Assembly: GCA_028455995.1 (NCBI GenBank) | Contig: JABELC010000002.1 | Coordinates: 682,001-746,000 of the forward strand | Source: Scleromitrula shiraiana | Taxonomy: Eukaryota; Ascomycota; Leotiomycetes; Helotiales; Sclerotiniaceae | Direction: 5' to 3' | DNA: 64,000 bases | Part shown: in pieces, positions 12,269 to 24,063 of the stretch | Numbering within the stretch: the first letter of the stretch is position 1 | Layout of the letters: each line of letters starts with the position of its first letter | Notes under the pieces: generated by a model | Database searches by the model: none | Seen by the model: the letters and a program-made list of their open reading frames with translations, nothing else | Told to the model about the DNA's origin: nothing | Translations under genes and position numbers: made by a program

Positions 12269-13873
12269 CTATGTCGCAATTTCCGGATCTCCATTTCCTC
12301 CAGCATTTGCAGTATTTGAGTCTGTTCCTCCCGGTACGATCAATTCCTCAGCTCCTTCCTCATCCACAAACTTCCTCTCACTGACGTGCTCTTTAGCATT
12401 ATCCGCAACCCATACCTTGTCGTCAAATTTCCCCCTCTTCTGGCCTTCCTCATGTTTAAATGAACACGCTGCATTCAAACAAGGATTAAACTTGCAAGGA
12501 GTGGTAACATGGGTAAACTTGCAGTCTGGCGTTGTGCAGTCGGCTCCATTGCGGCATAAAGGCATTGCTGATGTTGGATGTCGAAATGGACACCTTGGGT
12601 TGGTACAATTGGGGAAGAACTTGCAATCTAGTTCGGTTTGATGTGCGATTTTTTGAGCTGGAGAAGGATGGCGCCCTACGCATTTCCTATTCTTACAAGC
12701 TGCGCCAAACGAACAAACATCTGAGACATCGATAGCAGTTCCTGGAGGGGCAGCTGGGGATTGATGTGCAAACTTGCAATCCTTATTAGTGCAAGACAAA
12801 TTAAATCTACAAGGGGTATCAGGAGAGAGACTATCGACTTTATCGTGAGAAGACATCTCTACATCCATTGAAGTGTTGTTCTGAGCTTGTGATTGTTGCT
12901 CTCCATTTCGCTTCTGAAATCCATTGTTTTGTTGTCGGTTTGGATGCTGCATACGTTCTTGTAAAGGTCTGCCCTGCGCGGGAAATCCTGAGCCCATGCC
13001 ATTACCCATTCCACCCTGTGCCAGCATTTGTTGTTGTTGTGGGGTGAACATTTGCGCCATAATTCTCGATTGCTGTTCAAGCATTGCGTAAAGTTCAAGT
13101 TGCTGCTGTGGGGACATGCCCATAACGTTTTGCGCTGCGCCAGATTGCATGTTCATTCCAGGCTTACCATTACCCCGTCCATTCTGATTCATTCGTGCAG
13201 TACCTCTGATGTTAACTGATCCGACTGATCCACGGGGTCCAGTTGGAGGTCCTCTTGAATGCGAATTTATTCTTTCATTTCCTGATTGTGGTCGAACACG
13301 GTGTAAAACTGATTCATTTCCACGATCCATTGCCTTAGTTAATTGATTAAGCATGCGCTTATCGCGAGGACGGCTGATACCACCATTGCCATTTCGCATC
13401 GATTTAGGTCCGGTGGGTCTATTGGATGTTAGCTTTCGAACTAGGAAGAGAACTATGTTGAGTAAATTAGAATAAAATATTACATACACAGTGACGTCAG
13501 CAGATTCCATAGCGTCCCCCATATATGCATCTTGCTGTCCGGCCTCATGTTGCTCTTGTCCAGCCTCGGCTCCAATAGCAGGAAATGCTCCTCCACCGCT
13601 AAGTTGAGAGTTCAGCGATCCAACCTGTTCGAACAACCACTGTGAAAAATCTCTTGCTCCTGGATCATCGTCGCCAAGATTTAGAAGGTCGCCTGATAAT
13701 TCCGCGGCAATTTGTTCTTGCGTCTTTCCGTTGACTAACATAAGAATGATGTATTCGGCAAGGGCAGAGTCGTCCGCGCCACCAGTACTCCAGCCTACTT
13801 CAACAAGCTTTGGTTGTATAGAAGAGTTGAGCGCATGGGCTAATGGCGAATCTAGATTGACTTCGACCGACAT
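12269..13873 (-). CDS. NAB2: Nuclear poly(A)-RNA-binding CCCH zinc-finger protein (NAB2/ZC3H14-type)
   Basis: Binds poly(A) tails and helps export mRNA and control tail length in the nucleus (family knowledge). Two exons (13873-13488 and 13418-12269) join to 511 residues. The 69-bp intron happens to be open in frame, but a GTATGT donor, an AATAG acceptor and the odd hydrophobic insert argue that it is removed. Order of parts: N-terminal helical PWI-like domain (about 1-100), a basic Arg/Gly/Asn-rich middle (about 130-220), a Gln/Met-rich stretch (MSPQQQLELYAM), then five CCCH fingers: CRFNLSCTNKDCKFAH, CSFGAACKNRKCVGRH, CKFFPNCTNPRCPFRH, CRNGADCTTPDCKFTH and the tighter CKFNPCLNAACSFKH. The C-x5-C-x4-C-x3-H spacing is the Nab2 type, not the TIS11 type. 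An acidic tail follows. Confidence 0.93.
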   Translation of the reverse strand: MSVEVNLDSPLAHALNSSIQPKLVEVGWSTGGADDSALAEYIILMLVNGKTQEQIAAELSGDLLNLGDDDPGARDFSQWLFEQVGSLNSQLSGGGAFPAIGAEAGQEQHEAGQQDAYMGDAMESADVTVYVIFYSNLLNIVLFLVRKLTSNRPTGPKSMRNGNGGISRPRDKRMLNQLTKAMDRGNESVLHRVRPQSGNERINSHSRGPPTGPRGSVGSVNIRGTARMNQNGRGNGKPGMNMQSGAAQNVMGMSPQQQLELYAMLEQQSRIMAQMFTPQQQQMLAQGGMGNGMGSGFPAQGRPLQERMQHPNRQQNNGFQKRNGEQQSQAQNNTSMDVEMSSHDKVDSLSPDTPCRFNLSCTNKDCKFAHQSPAAPPGTAIDVSDVCSFGAACKNRKCVGRHPSPAQKIAHQTELDCKFFPNCTNPRCPFRHPTSAMPLCRNGADCTTPDCKFTHVTTPCKFNPCLNAACSFKHEEGQKRGKFDDKVWVADNAKEHVSERKFVDEEGAEELIVPGGTDSNTANAGGNGDPEIAT

Positions 13874-16105
13874 TTTCGAGGTTCGTTAATTTCTTTGTCT
13901 AGATCTGGAAGTGAGGCTCTCGAAGTAATTTGAGCTGCAGGAGCTCGATCAATAGACAAGCGACGAGATGTGGGATTCCTAGAAATTTTGATATATTCGA
14001 GAATAAAATCTGTAGTATACTGAGTGAATTATTGTATTCTTTTGAGTGCCAGCGAGTGATGTTGTTTTGCCAAAAAAAAAGTTTCTGGTGGATTTGGATA
14101 GAATAGAATAAAGATCTTGAATGATCAGGAAGATTAAAGAGATGGATTATATTGTTTGCCTGAGGATGAGATCACCTCCAGCTACGGTCAAAAGATATTC
14201 CGAGTGCCGTTCAGCGCTCTTGGATGCATTAAGTTAGTGAGACACACAAGCCACACTTACCAATCAACCTTCTTTGCCACAACTATCGAAGTGGCTGTTG
14301 ATAAAACTTCAAATGTGAGTATATACAAATATGACAAGTTATACTTACATGCTCTCCAGTCACATTATCTTCTTGTACTCATTTCTATCTTTTAACTCGA
14401 TGATTCTTTTGAAGATGCGGATCTGCAATAGAGCCACTCACACGGGTATTTGCATCTTAACAGTGACAACGAGGAGTTAAATGCAAGACCAAGCCAATAC
14501 AAGATAATATCAAATCGTTTCCCATGATAACTGGAGAATTTTGTACTCTTCATCCAGCAAGAGACCTCCGATTTGAAACATTTTTTACTTCTTACTTTGA
14601 AATGTTGTTGTCTAGTGGACTTGAGATATATACAACCTACTAGTACATACATACCCACTACATAAGTTACACTACGCTACCGTACTCAAATAGGAAATAT
14701 GTGAGGGACAGGCAAGAATATTAAAATAAACGATTTTGATAATGATTTTTTTATATTTTTTATGTTTTTTATATTTTTTATATTTTTTTATATTTTTTAT
14801 ATTTTTTATATTTTTTATATTTTTTATATTTTTTATATTTTTTATATTTTTTATATTTTTTATATTTTTTATATTTTTTATATTTTTTATATTTTTTATA
14901 TTTTTTATATTTTTTATATTTTTTATATTTTTTATATTTTTTATATTTTTTATATTTTTTATATTTTTTATATTTTTTATAATAGATTCAAAAATTTTAA
15001 ATACTCGGTCCGAGTCCTCACATTTTTCCCGACTACTAGTATTAATAATGAGTACTACTATCAGCCTTATAATTAATAATAACCCATACACATCATCCCA
15101 TCCATCCGCCATCCTGCTATACCATAATTAGCACTTTGAGCCCCCTTCAGACCTCTCAACGAAATTACGATGCTCAGAAATTATAAACAAACAAAATTAG
15201 TAAACCCTACTTTTAGTACGTAGGTACGTGATAGGATTGTATATATTCGGATGATCATGGGTTTGCAACTTTACATCCGCATCCCTCCGAATACATGCTG
15301 CATATGTTAGCTGTACAGCTGTACTGCTGTACTGCCCACGGCTGCATAACATTGAAAACTATTACTATCTATTACCTACGTAGCTCAATCGTATTCCTGG
15401 CGTATCTGAATCGGCGAATCCGGGGTCTATGAACTTTACAAAATCTGCATCATACCCGAATGAAGTCGGTTTATACAACCTGTTGACCAACCATTCTCCC
15501 ACCTTCCCCTCCCGTCCGTATTTCACGATATCACCATATCTATCTATCTACTCCACCTCAAGATACAGTCAAGCGCATCGTGATAAGATACCAATGGACT
15601 TGCTTTAGCCTCTTGGTCCATTAAATACTACAAACATATATCACGTCGTACTCTTTCATTCCCCCATATTCTGAGCCGTGTCGGCCGTTTGTCGTAACGT
15701 TACTGCCCGGAGTAAAGTGCGAAATTTGCACGTCTCCGCACCAAAGCGACGATTATTGCTACAACGAGTAAAGCAATCGGCACATCTGATTTTAGGGAAC
15801 CGTCACTTTTTATTCCTGAAACAATTAATAAGAACTTTATTCCGTTTGCGCAGCCACCAATACCTCCTGGCTCATCTTCCTGCGTCTACTCCTGAATCCT
15901 GGCGATTATTATATACTACAGCATATTATTCACTGTACAACAGTTGGATTGTTGGGCGATTAATCAATTTAATAATTTGCATGTGGAATTATTAGACTCA
16001 CTGCTCAGCCTTAGAAAGGAGATATATAGCTTCAGTTTTTCCCTTCTGCTTGTACTTGTTTCTTTCATTGTTACATTCATTTACAAATCCGAATATTCGA
16101 TAAAG
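13874..16105. other. Long intergenic region with AT minisatellite
   Basis: This 2.2-kb spacer separates the divergently oriented NAB2 (-) and hexosaminidase (+) genes. Apart from the 9-bp minisatellite at 14765-14980, I see no gene. The last few hundred bases (about 15450-16105) presumably hold the hexosaminidase promoter and 5' UTR. Confidence 0.6.
14765..14980. repeat. 9-bp AT minisatellite (ATATTTTTT unit)
   Basis: About two dozen copies of ATATTTTTT run head to tail with almost no variation and one slightly irregular unit near the start. Because the period is a multiple of three, every frame stays open: it reads as repeated Ile-Phe-Phe or Tyr-Ile-Phe on one strand and Lys-Asn-Ile on the other. 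I do not take these as proteins. Confidence 0.95.
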
Positions 16106-17964
16106 ATGATCACAATGTGGTCTTCTACACTTTTAATATCTACTTTACTTTCTTCTGCTTTGGCCATTTGGCCTCAGCCTGTTTCTTACACGCATGGTTC
16201 TGATGTTTTATGGTTGTCTGATAAAGTTAAGGTCACCTATGATGGTGGAAATGTATGGTGGAATCCCCCTGTTTTTTATGATATGAATACTGAAGTAGTT
16301 TTTGATATACAGTCCTCAGGATATACTTACGACGCTGGTAATGGAACCAAAACCACAAGTAAAACCATCATCACAGATGGTGTCTCTCGAGCTTTACAGC
16401 AAATCCTCCAACAGGGTATCGTGCCATGGAAATTATTGCCACGAAATACACTCTCTCAGTTCGAACCATCTCAGAATGGATCGAACAACTACATCAAAAC
16501 TCTTGCAATCACCGTAACTGGTACTGACAATGCAAGCTCATTCAAACCTCTGGATGGCCAGCAAAATGAATCATACAACCTTACTCTCACCAGCGATGGA
16601 AAAGCTTCCATCACCGCGCCATCAGCTTTCGGTGTTCTTCATGGATTATCAACTTTTGTGCAACTTTTCTATCAACATTCCGCAAAGGGAGCTTACACAA
16701 AGTTGGCCCCTGTCCAAATCTCCGATGCACCAAAATTTTCCTATCGAGGACTGAATATGGACGTATCCAGAAACTGGTATCCTGTTAGTGACATCAAGAG
16801 AACGATTGATGCACTTTCATTCAACAAATTTAACCGACTTCATCTACACATGACCGACGCCCAGTCTTGGCCTATTGAAATTCCATCCATTCCTGAGTTG
16901 TCACAAAAAGGAGCTTACCAGTCCGCTTTATACTATTCTCCAGCAGATATTCAAGGAATTCAAGAATATGCTATGGCTCGTGGTGTGGAAGTTATCATCG
17001 AGATGGATATGCCTGGACACACAACTTCTATCGGCTTGGCTTTCCCAGATCTTATGGCCGCTTTCTATGCCGAGCCATGGGATACTTACTGTGCCGAACC
17101 TCCTTGTGGATCTTTGAGACTTAACGATCCGGCAGTGGGAACTTTCTTGCATAAATTATTCGACGATGTTCTTCCAAGAGTTGCTCCATACTCCTCATAC
17201 TTCCACACTGGTGGTGATGAGCTTAACGTTAATGCTTACTTATTGGATCCAACTATCAAATCCAACGATACGCAGACTCTCCGACCCTTGTTACAGAAGT
17301 TTGTAGACCGAAACCATGACCAAATCCGAGCAAATGGACTTACCCCTATGGTCTGGGAAGAGATGATTTTGAACTGGAATCTTACTCTCGGCCGCGATGT
17401 TGTTGTTCAAACCTGGCTCAGCGATGCCTCTGTAGCTTCAGTTGTTAGCGCTGGACACAAAGCTATTGCAGGAAACTACAACTTCTGGGTATGTTCTCCT
17501 CCCCATTGAATGAAAAGAAACCCATAAACCTAACAATCTCTTAGTATCTCGATTGCGGTAAAGGACAATGGCTTGACTTTGCACCTGGCACTTCATCCCA
17601 AAATTTCTTCCCATACAACGACTACTGTTCCCCAACCAAGAGCTGGCGTCTCGTATACTCCTACGATCCACTATCCGGCGTTCCCGCCAACTCAACCCAC
17701 TTGGTATTGGGAGGAGAAGTCCACATCTGGTCTGAGCAAACCGACCCAGTTAACCTCGACGATATGGTTTGGCCACGAGCAAGCGCTGCAGGAGAAGTCT
17801 TGTGGTCTGGAGCTAAGGATTCTACTGGTCAGAATAGAAGTCAAATTGAAGCTAGTCCTAGATTGGCGGAAATGAGAGAACGTCTTGTCAGTAGCGGTAT
17901 TCGATCTGGACCAGTACAGATGGTATTCTGTACTCAGAACAATGCTACGACTTGTTCGTTGTAA
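16106..17964 (+). CDS. Secreted beta-N-acetylhexosaminidase (GH20)
   Basis: Removes terminal N-acetylglucosamine from chitin oligomers and glycans; fungal forms act in chitin turnover outside the cell or in the wall. Two exons (16106-17488, 17545-17964) join in phase 0 to 600 residues, the normal fungal size. The start at 16106 is chosen because it opens a clear signal peptide (MITMWSSTLLISTLLSSALA). An N-terminal hexosaminidase domain with the strand IWPQPVSY follows, then the GH20 barrel: YRGLNMDVSRNWYP, then VIIEMDMPGH, then the catalytic acid pair in FHTGGDELN (Asp-Glu), then WEEM and VQTWLS, and finally LGGEVHIWSEQTD and WPRASAAGEVLW. Several Asn-X-Ser/Thr sequons are present. The upstream open frame to 15944 is ignored because it would bury the signal peptide. 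Confidence 0.95.
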
Positions 17965-18987
17965 TTGATGACTATGAAGCGGGAGCATTTCGGAAGAGGA
18001 AAAATTCAGGGTGGTGATGGGATTGGGCTGGGTAGGATGAGATTGGATTTTCGAGGCGTTAGGAAATCTATACATGGATACTTTTTGGGTACTTTTCAAG
18101 CATATAAATATGGATATCTCTTTTTTTTCAGTATATCTTTACGATGTTAATTGAGGAATGTTTTCATAACCATACGTTTTATTTTCTCGTGACAGCTCTG
18201 ACAGTTCTAACACCATACCACGTCGTCTAATAATTTCTGTTACACGTACGCCAATCTATCGCAAAGATTAGATAGAGAGATTATCTGTCTCGAGTCTTGT
18301 CCTACACGGCACAGTATTTCGGAATGAGGATAGAATTCACCATTTATAAAACGGCGGCTAATCTGCCACGGTCAGCATCTTATTTCCATGTGAATGTTTC
18401 ATAGACAAATCAAATTGATTAGAAATAATCAAACATATATTACCTAGTTATTTATAGATATCCCCATTCCCAAATGATATACAGTATATACCCAGGTATT
18501 TATCCATAATTTTCAATCTACCGAGCTACCATATTAAGAAATAAAAAAGAAATAAAAAAATAAAAAAGTTGGAAAAGAAGATTTGCGCTGGACAAACTTG
18601 TCACATTATTTATTCCATTCACTCCTTTGGCCGGGATGTCGGAGCTTAAATATTGCGATATCGTGCACGAGTAAGGTCTATAGAGGGAAGGCATAATAAT
18701 TTGACCGATCTTGAGCTTTTTCCTCTTTCCTCTTGAACCTCTTTCATAAATAAAGATCCATCCATTCATCCATTTATATAAATAATAAATGTTTGCGGTC
18801 AGATCAATAGATATATGTCTACTAGTTGAAACCAGTTTCGTTTCTTCAAACAATTTCATATACTACAAGTATAGGTATAATAGGTATAATAGATATTGTT
18901 CGACATTCATCATCTTCTTCTTTTTCTTTTTCTTTTTCTTCTTCTTCTTCTTCTTCTTCTTCTTCTTCTTCTATCAAACAGTTAGTC
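17965..18987. other. Intergenic region between hexosaminidase and P450
   Basis: This AT-rich spacer has no coding signal. A pyrimidine TTC/TTTTTC run at about 18906-18972 lies directly upstream of the P450 start codon and probably belongs to its 5' leader. Confidence 0.6.
18906..18972. repeat. TTC/TTTTTC polypyrimidine tract
   Basis: A run of TTC units with interspersed TTTTTC lies about 16 bp before the P450 ATG. Polypyrimidine leaders are common before fungal start codons, so it may affect expression, but that is inference. Confidence 0.85.
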
Positions 18988-20754
18988 ATGTTGAAAACTA
19001 TCTCTACCAAGTCACTTATCGTGGCTGTCGTCGTTATATTCATAGTATTAAAAATTACTCAACGAATAAAGCAAGAACTTAAAATCAGATCACTTGGTGG
19101 TCATGCAAGAAGAGTTAGAACATGGTTACCATGGGGTATGATATTCAATTCATCCCAATCCTAATCATATGAAAATACATATACATATATATATATATAT
19201 ATTAATATTCCCTTTAGATCTTGATCTCATTGCCAAATCAGTTCGATATGGTATGCGCCACAAGAATCTAGAAGCATGGTTGGCTTTTTTTACCAACGCA
19301 CCCGGCTATACTGTCGAAGCCGCTCCAGGCGGTCTCCGAATCCTCTTCACAGCAGAGCCCGAGAATATCAAAGCTATACTCGCGACTCAATTCACGGATT
19401 ATGGTAAAGGTGAACCGTTTCATGAGGATTGGAAGGAGTTTCTTGGTGATAGTATCTTCACGACTGATCTTGATCAATGGCATGATTCTCGTCAATTGAT
19501 TCGTCCGCAATTTATAAAGGATCGAGTTAGTGATTTGGATACTTTTGAGAGACATGTTCAGGTCTTGATTAGGAAGATCAAGGAGGGTGGGCTGAAATGG
19601 GATGGTTCTCAAGGTGCGGAGATTGATATTAGTGATTTGTTGTTTCGGTATACTTTGGATGCGGCGACGGATTTCTTATTGGGAAGAAGTGTGGATAGTC
19701 TTGAGGAGCCAACTGGTGACTTTGCCGATGCCTTTGGAGAAGTTCAAAGAGTTCAAAGTATCATGGCGAGAGCTGGGTATATTTCCCCAACCCTTTTCTA
19801 TATTAATCCCCAAATACTAACACCCATATCAACTAGACCTTTGAAAGGTTTGGTTCCCAAAAAGAGTTTCTACGCCGGTCTTGACATTATCAATAAATTC
19901 GTAAATCCATTCATCGACGAGGCACTTCAACTTTCACCAGAGGAATTAGCCACCAAAACCAAAACAGAAGAAGGTTACACATTTCTCCATGCCATCGCAT
20001 CCTACACCCGTGATCGAACCATGTTACGAGACCAACTTGTTGCCGTTCTCCTAGCGGGCCGTGACACCACCGCCGCAACCCTATCATGGACCTTTTACGA
20101 ACTAGCCCGTCACCCCGAAGTTCTCCAAAAACTACGTGAGGAAATTATCGATAAGGTTGGATTAAAAGATGCTCCTACCTATCAACATTTGAAAGATATG
20201 AAATATCTCCAGGTATATATTTATCTATCCATCTCTCTTTTACGCATGCATAAACAAATACTAACAACCCCCCATAGAACACCATGAACGAAACCCTCCG
20301 TCTCTACCCCGCCGTCCCCTTCAACGTCCGTCTCGCCCTAAAAGACACCACACTCCCCACAGGCGGCGGTCCCGACGGACTCTCTCCAATCGGCATCCTA
20401 AAAAATACACCCATCGGCTACTCCACGCTAGTCATGCACCGCAGAGACGATCTAACGCCCGACGTAATGACCTTTAACCCCGACCGCTGGAACAAATGGC
20501 AGCCGAAACCATGGCAATACATCCCGTTTAACGGCGGCCCGCGCATCTGTATCGGTCAGCAGTTTGCGCTCACGGAAATGTCGTATACGCTTGTGAGGAT
20601 TTTACAGGTTTTTGAGGGGTTGGAGAATCATATGGGGGTGGTGGATGGAGGGAGGCCGATGTTGAAGGCGGATATTGTGTTGCAGCCGGGTCAGGGGGTT
20701 AGGGTGGGGTTTTTGACGGAGAAGGGAGGTGGGAATGAAAAAGGAGAGTTGTAG
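18988..20754 (+). CDS. Cytochrome P450, CYP52/CYP539-like
   Basis: Membrane-anchored heme monooxygenase of the endoplasmic reticulum; relatives hydroxylate alkanes and fatty acids. Three exons (18988-19135, 19218-20212, 20278-20754) join in phase to 539 residues. Start MLKTIST begins a hydrophobic anchor (LIVAVVVIFIVLKI) followed by a basic stretch. Landmarks: C-helix W/R region (LDQWHDSRQLIRPQF), I-helix oxygen-binding motif AGRDTTAATLSW, K-helix ExxR as NETLR, the PERF-like FNPDRW, and the heme-binding loop FNGGPRICIGQQFALTE with the Cys ligand. The long insertion after the K helix (TGGGPDGLSP) is seen in the CYP52 clade. Exon 3 is noticeably GC-richer than its surroundings. No cluster partners lie nearby, so it is probably a catabolic enzyme; the substrate is unknown. 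Confidence 0.93.
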
Positions 20755-21571
20755 GGTTGATGATGATGATGATGATGATGATAATGGCGTTTTTGGTTTT
20801 TTGGATTGATATTTTTTGGACTGGCCTTCTTTTGGAAATGGGTCTGGTGACGATCAGAAGAGAACGTGTGAGTGGTTACTTGTTGATATCTCATCTTACT
20901 TTTGAGCTTTTGATGAATACATTAACGAATGAACGAATAACTAAATAACAATACTTTTGCTATTCGAATCGCTAATATTTATATTTTTCCTCTTGAACTA
21001 ATTCTTCATTCCTTGGATACTGTAACCTAGATATCTAGTCAACATTCAACTGATTCGGTGTTGGTACTTGTATAGTTGTATTCTGTTTATTTCAGTGTCT
21101 TGGATTAGGTATTGGTAGACCCATCCATCCATCCATCCATCCATCCATCCATCCATCCGACCATCCATCCGACCATCTCATCATTATTCATGATCATTCA
21201 TGATAATTATTTATCTATCTCTTTGAAATTTGTGGTAATTTCATGAATAGTCTCACATCTCATCATCATCTACCCTAACCCCCCAAATCCTCAAATCCTC
21301 AAATCCTCAAATCCTCAAATCGCCCTCCCTCTATTCACCTAACAACACCACTCACTCACTCACTCACTCACTCACTCACTCACCCCCAAAATCCCATCAC
21401 ATCGCTCCAACCAAATCAGATTCCACCAAACTAAACCAAACCAAATTAAATTAAATCCCAACACTAATTAATGTCTAATGTAATACTAATATAATACTAA
21501 TGTAATACTAATGTAATACTACATGATACAACCAACATCTCGCATCGCACACCACCATGTCATTTATCTAT

Positions 21572-21640
<69 letters not shown>

Positions 21641-22215
21641 CATCTAACGAGAAAAGAGGTTCTAGGTATTAGGACTCGGATGATGATGATGGTGATGATG
21701 ATGATGGTGATGATGATGATGATGGTGATGTATATATATACTCTACTCTACACCAGACTCTCACCTAGCTCATCTCATACCCCTCGTTATGGCGAGGAAA
21801 GATGTTACTAGTAATGAGGTTATCTTGAGTGGATAAATATACTCTGCCAGGGTATGAAAAAAAAACAAATAGATATATATATGAAAATATATATTGTTTA
21901 AAGAGAAAATATTTATTTAACTGCTGTGACTTAATGTGTATAATATAATGTGTATAATATGCTAATATAATATGATATAATATAATGTAACCCCAATCTT
22001 CACACCCCCCTCTCTTTCCCGAACCCCATCGACTCGGAAGAAAGAAAAAGATCCTAGACCTATATGAAAGGGAATGAGATTCCAACGCAAAAAAGCCAAC
22101 TGTCTAAATCCCACCTACTAGTAGCAAAAAGATAAACACCAACCGCCCAAGCAACCACCCACCCACCCTCTTTTCCCATCTCCCGACAAACCCACACCCT
22201 TCCCACTTCATCTAC
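20755..22215. other. Microsatellite-dense intergenic region
   Basis: No gene is supported. The stretch holds runs of GATGAT, CCAT (about 21120-21177), CTCAAATC (about 21289-21321), CTCA (about 21348-21382), an 11-bp TAATACTAATG-type repeat (about 21472-21521), TATC (about 21563-21643) and GATGAT/GGT (about 21679-21730). The P450 and ARO8-like genes converge on it, so it holds two 3' ends. Confidence 0.7.
21120..21730. repeat. Cluster of tetranucleotide and trinucleotide microsatellites
   Basis: Within 600 bp there are at least five different simple repeats: CCAT, CTCAAATC, CTCA, TATC (about twenty units) and GATGAT with GGT interruptions. The density suggests a region free of coding or regulatory constraint. 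Confidence 0.9.
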
Positions 22216-24063
22216 CTACTCAACCCCAAAAGCCCCCCTAACAGCCACCCCGAATCTCTCAATCGCCTCGGACATCTTCTCCTCACTAGCCGCCGCAAAC
22301 GTAGCCCTAAAAAACATATCCGTCGGTACGAAACCCGTTTTTTCCGCCGTGAACCATGATCCCGGACATATGAGGACGCCTTCGTTGATACCCTGGAGGA
22401 AGATTTCCTGTTCGATTTCGTGGATTGGTTTTGTTTTGTAGGCGGGGTGGAGGTGCCAGTTTATTTGGAGCCAGAGCTAGAGAGGGGGGGGGGGGGTTCT
22501 TGTTAGTGGGGTGGGGTTTAATGGTGTATGTATGGAAGGGTGGAGCTCAGGATGGATGGAAGGAATTAATGATGGAAAAACTTACAAACATGCCAGCGGT
22601 GGGTGGATTCCAACTGACTAGATCCTTGGGTAAATATTTTTCACAAGCGGCAAGGATAACATTTCGACGGTTCGTATATTCAAGACGAAGATTGATAAGC
22701 CATTGAAGATACCCTCCATGACCCCAACTTTCATCCAAAAGTTTATACAGAACTAGTTGGGAAATTCCACTAGGATTTTGGTTGGAATTTTCATTTGATC
22801 GAATGAATCTTTCGACGATTTGTTCGGATGCGGTAATCCAACCCACTCGAGTACCGGGGGCAATAACTTTAGAGAATGAATCCATTCTCATGACTCTTCC
22901 GTCAGTATCCATACTTAAATATGTTGGAATTAAAGCCTTTAAGAATTCCTCATTGCTTGCTGGTGGTGGTACATCAGGTGCATCAGGTCCAGTGTATGGT
23001 TGCATTTGAAGGAAATAATATGGTTCGTCCTCAAGAATGTATACATCGTGCTTTTGAGCTACTTTGTAAATTGCCCTACGTCGTGCGACACTTTGTGTTG
23101 CGCCAGTAGGATTTTGACCTGATGGAACGGTGTAAAGAACGAAAGGTTTTCTGGCTCCTCGAGCTTTTTCATCCCAATTGCTAAGAAGATCATCCATAGC
23201 TTCAGGTAAAAGACCTTCTGAATCCATCTTTACACCTAAGAAGTTTATACCAAGAGGAGCAGCAGTTTCGACGGCTGAAGCAAATGTATATTCTTCGGAC
23301 AATACATAGTCGCCTCTCTCACAGAATATACGGTATGTTTGTTCAAGGGCTGATGTACTGCCTACAGAGAGGGCACATTGCCAATCTGCATAAGGTGGGT
23401 TACATACAATTTCAGTATGTTCAGTTACCCATCTAAGCATTTGTGCAGATCCAGTACCTTGACCGTAATTCAATGCTATTGAAAGATCATATGCTCCTTT
23501 CCCCTCAGATACATCATATTTCCCTGCCGTCAAAACCTTTCCAGATTGCTTTGCTTCTTGTTCCGAGAAGTGAGGCACAGTAGGGACTTTAATTGATAAT
23601 TCTTCGATTGGAAAGTATTCGGGACATGGTAAACCTCCACCAAGTGAGATCATTCCAGGTTGGTTAAGATATTTGGCTGCAGCTTTTAAGTTTGAAGGTT
23701 TTCTTGAACTACTTTCGAGGGAAATTCGATCTTTTGATAGTTTAGTTAGCAATCGAGTTTTAATTGAATAAAACTCGAAGAAAAAAGAATAACATACGGT
23801 CCCATCTTTTTGCTTTTGGTTTCCATGTTGACTTTAATTAGTTAGATAATGATTTAAATCTTGAATCATATTCATATGTTAGGATAGGATATACTAACAA
23901 GGCTCTTGAATCTATCACTACTTGTAGCAGCAGCCACACCGGCAATTAAAGTTCCAGCCTTTGCTCTTCTAGCAGAAACTCCATTGACAGTTAATGGATC
24001 AGGAAGTACAATTGATTCTGTATCGATGACAGATTCAACATCAATTGCAGTTGGGGGAGCCAT
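22216..24063 (-). CDS. ARO8: Aromatic aminotransferase, ARO8 type (class I/II, PLP)
   Basis: PLP enzyme that interconverts aromatic amino acids and their keto acids, and may act on 2-aminoadipate in lysine synthesis. Four exons (24063-23899, 23831-23798, 23730-22586, 22476-22216) join in phase to 534 residues. The tiny second exon supplies STWKPKAKRWD, a signature just before HRIS in this family, which fixes the intron ends. Other marks: MISLGGGLPCPEYFP, the active-site turn VGSTSALEQ, GQNPTGATQS, EDEPYYFLQ, and the Schiff-base lysine in MDSFSKVIAPGTRVGW. The last exon ends FGVAVRGAFGVE. The first 55 residues are a variable leader. The internal ATG at 23752 lies in an intron and is not the start. 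The ARO8 symbol rests on family signatures; a close paralogue is possible. Confidence 0.92.
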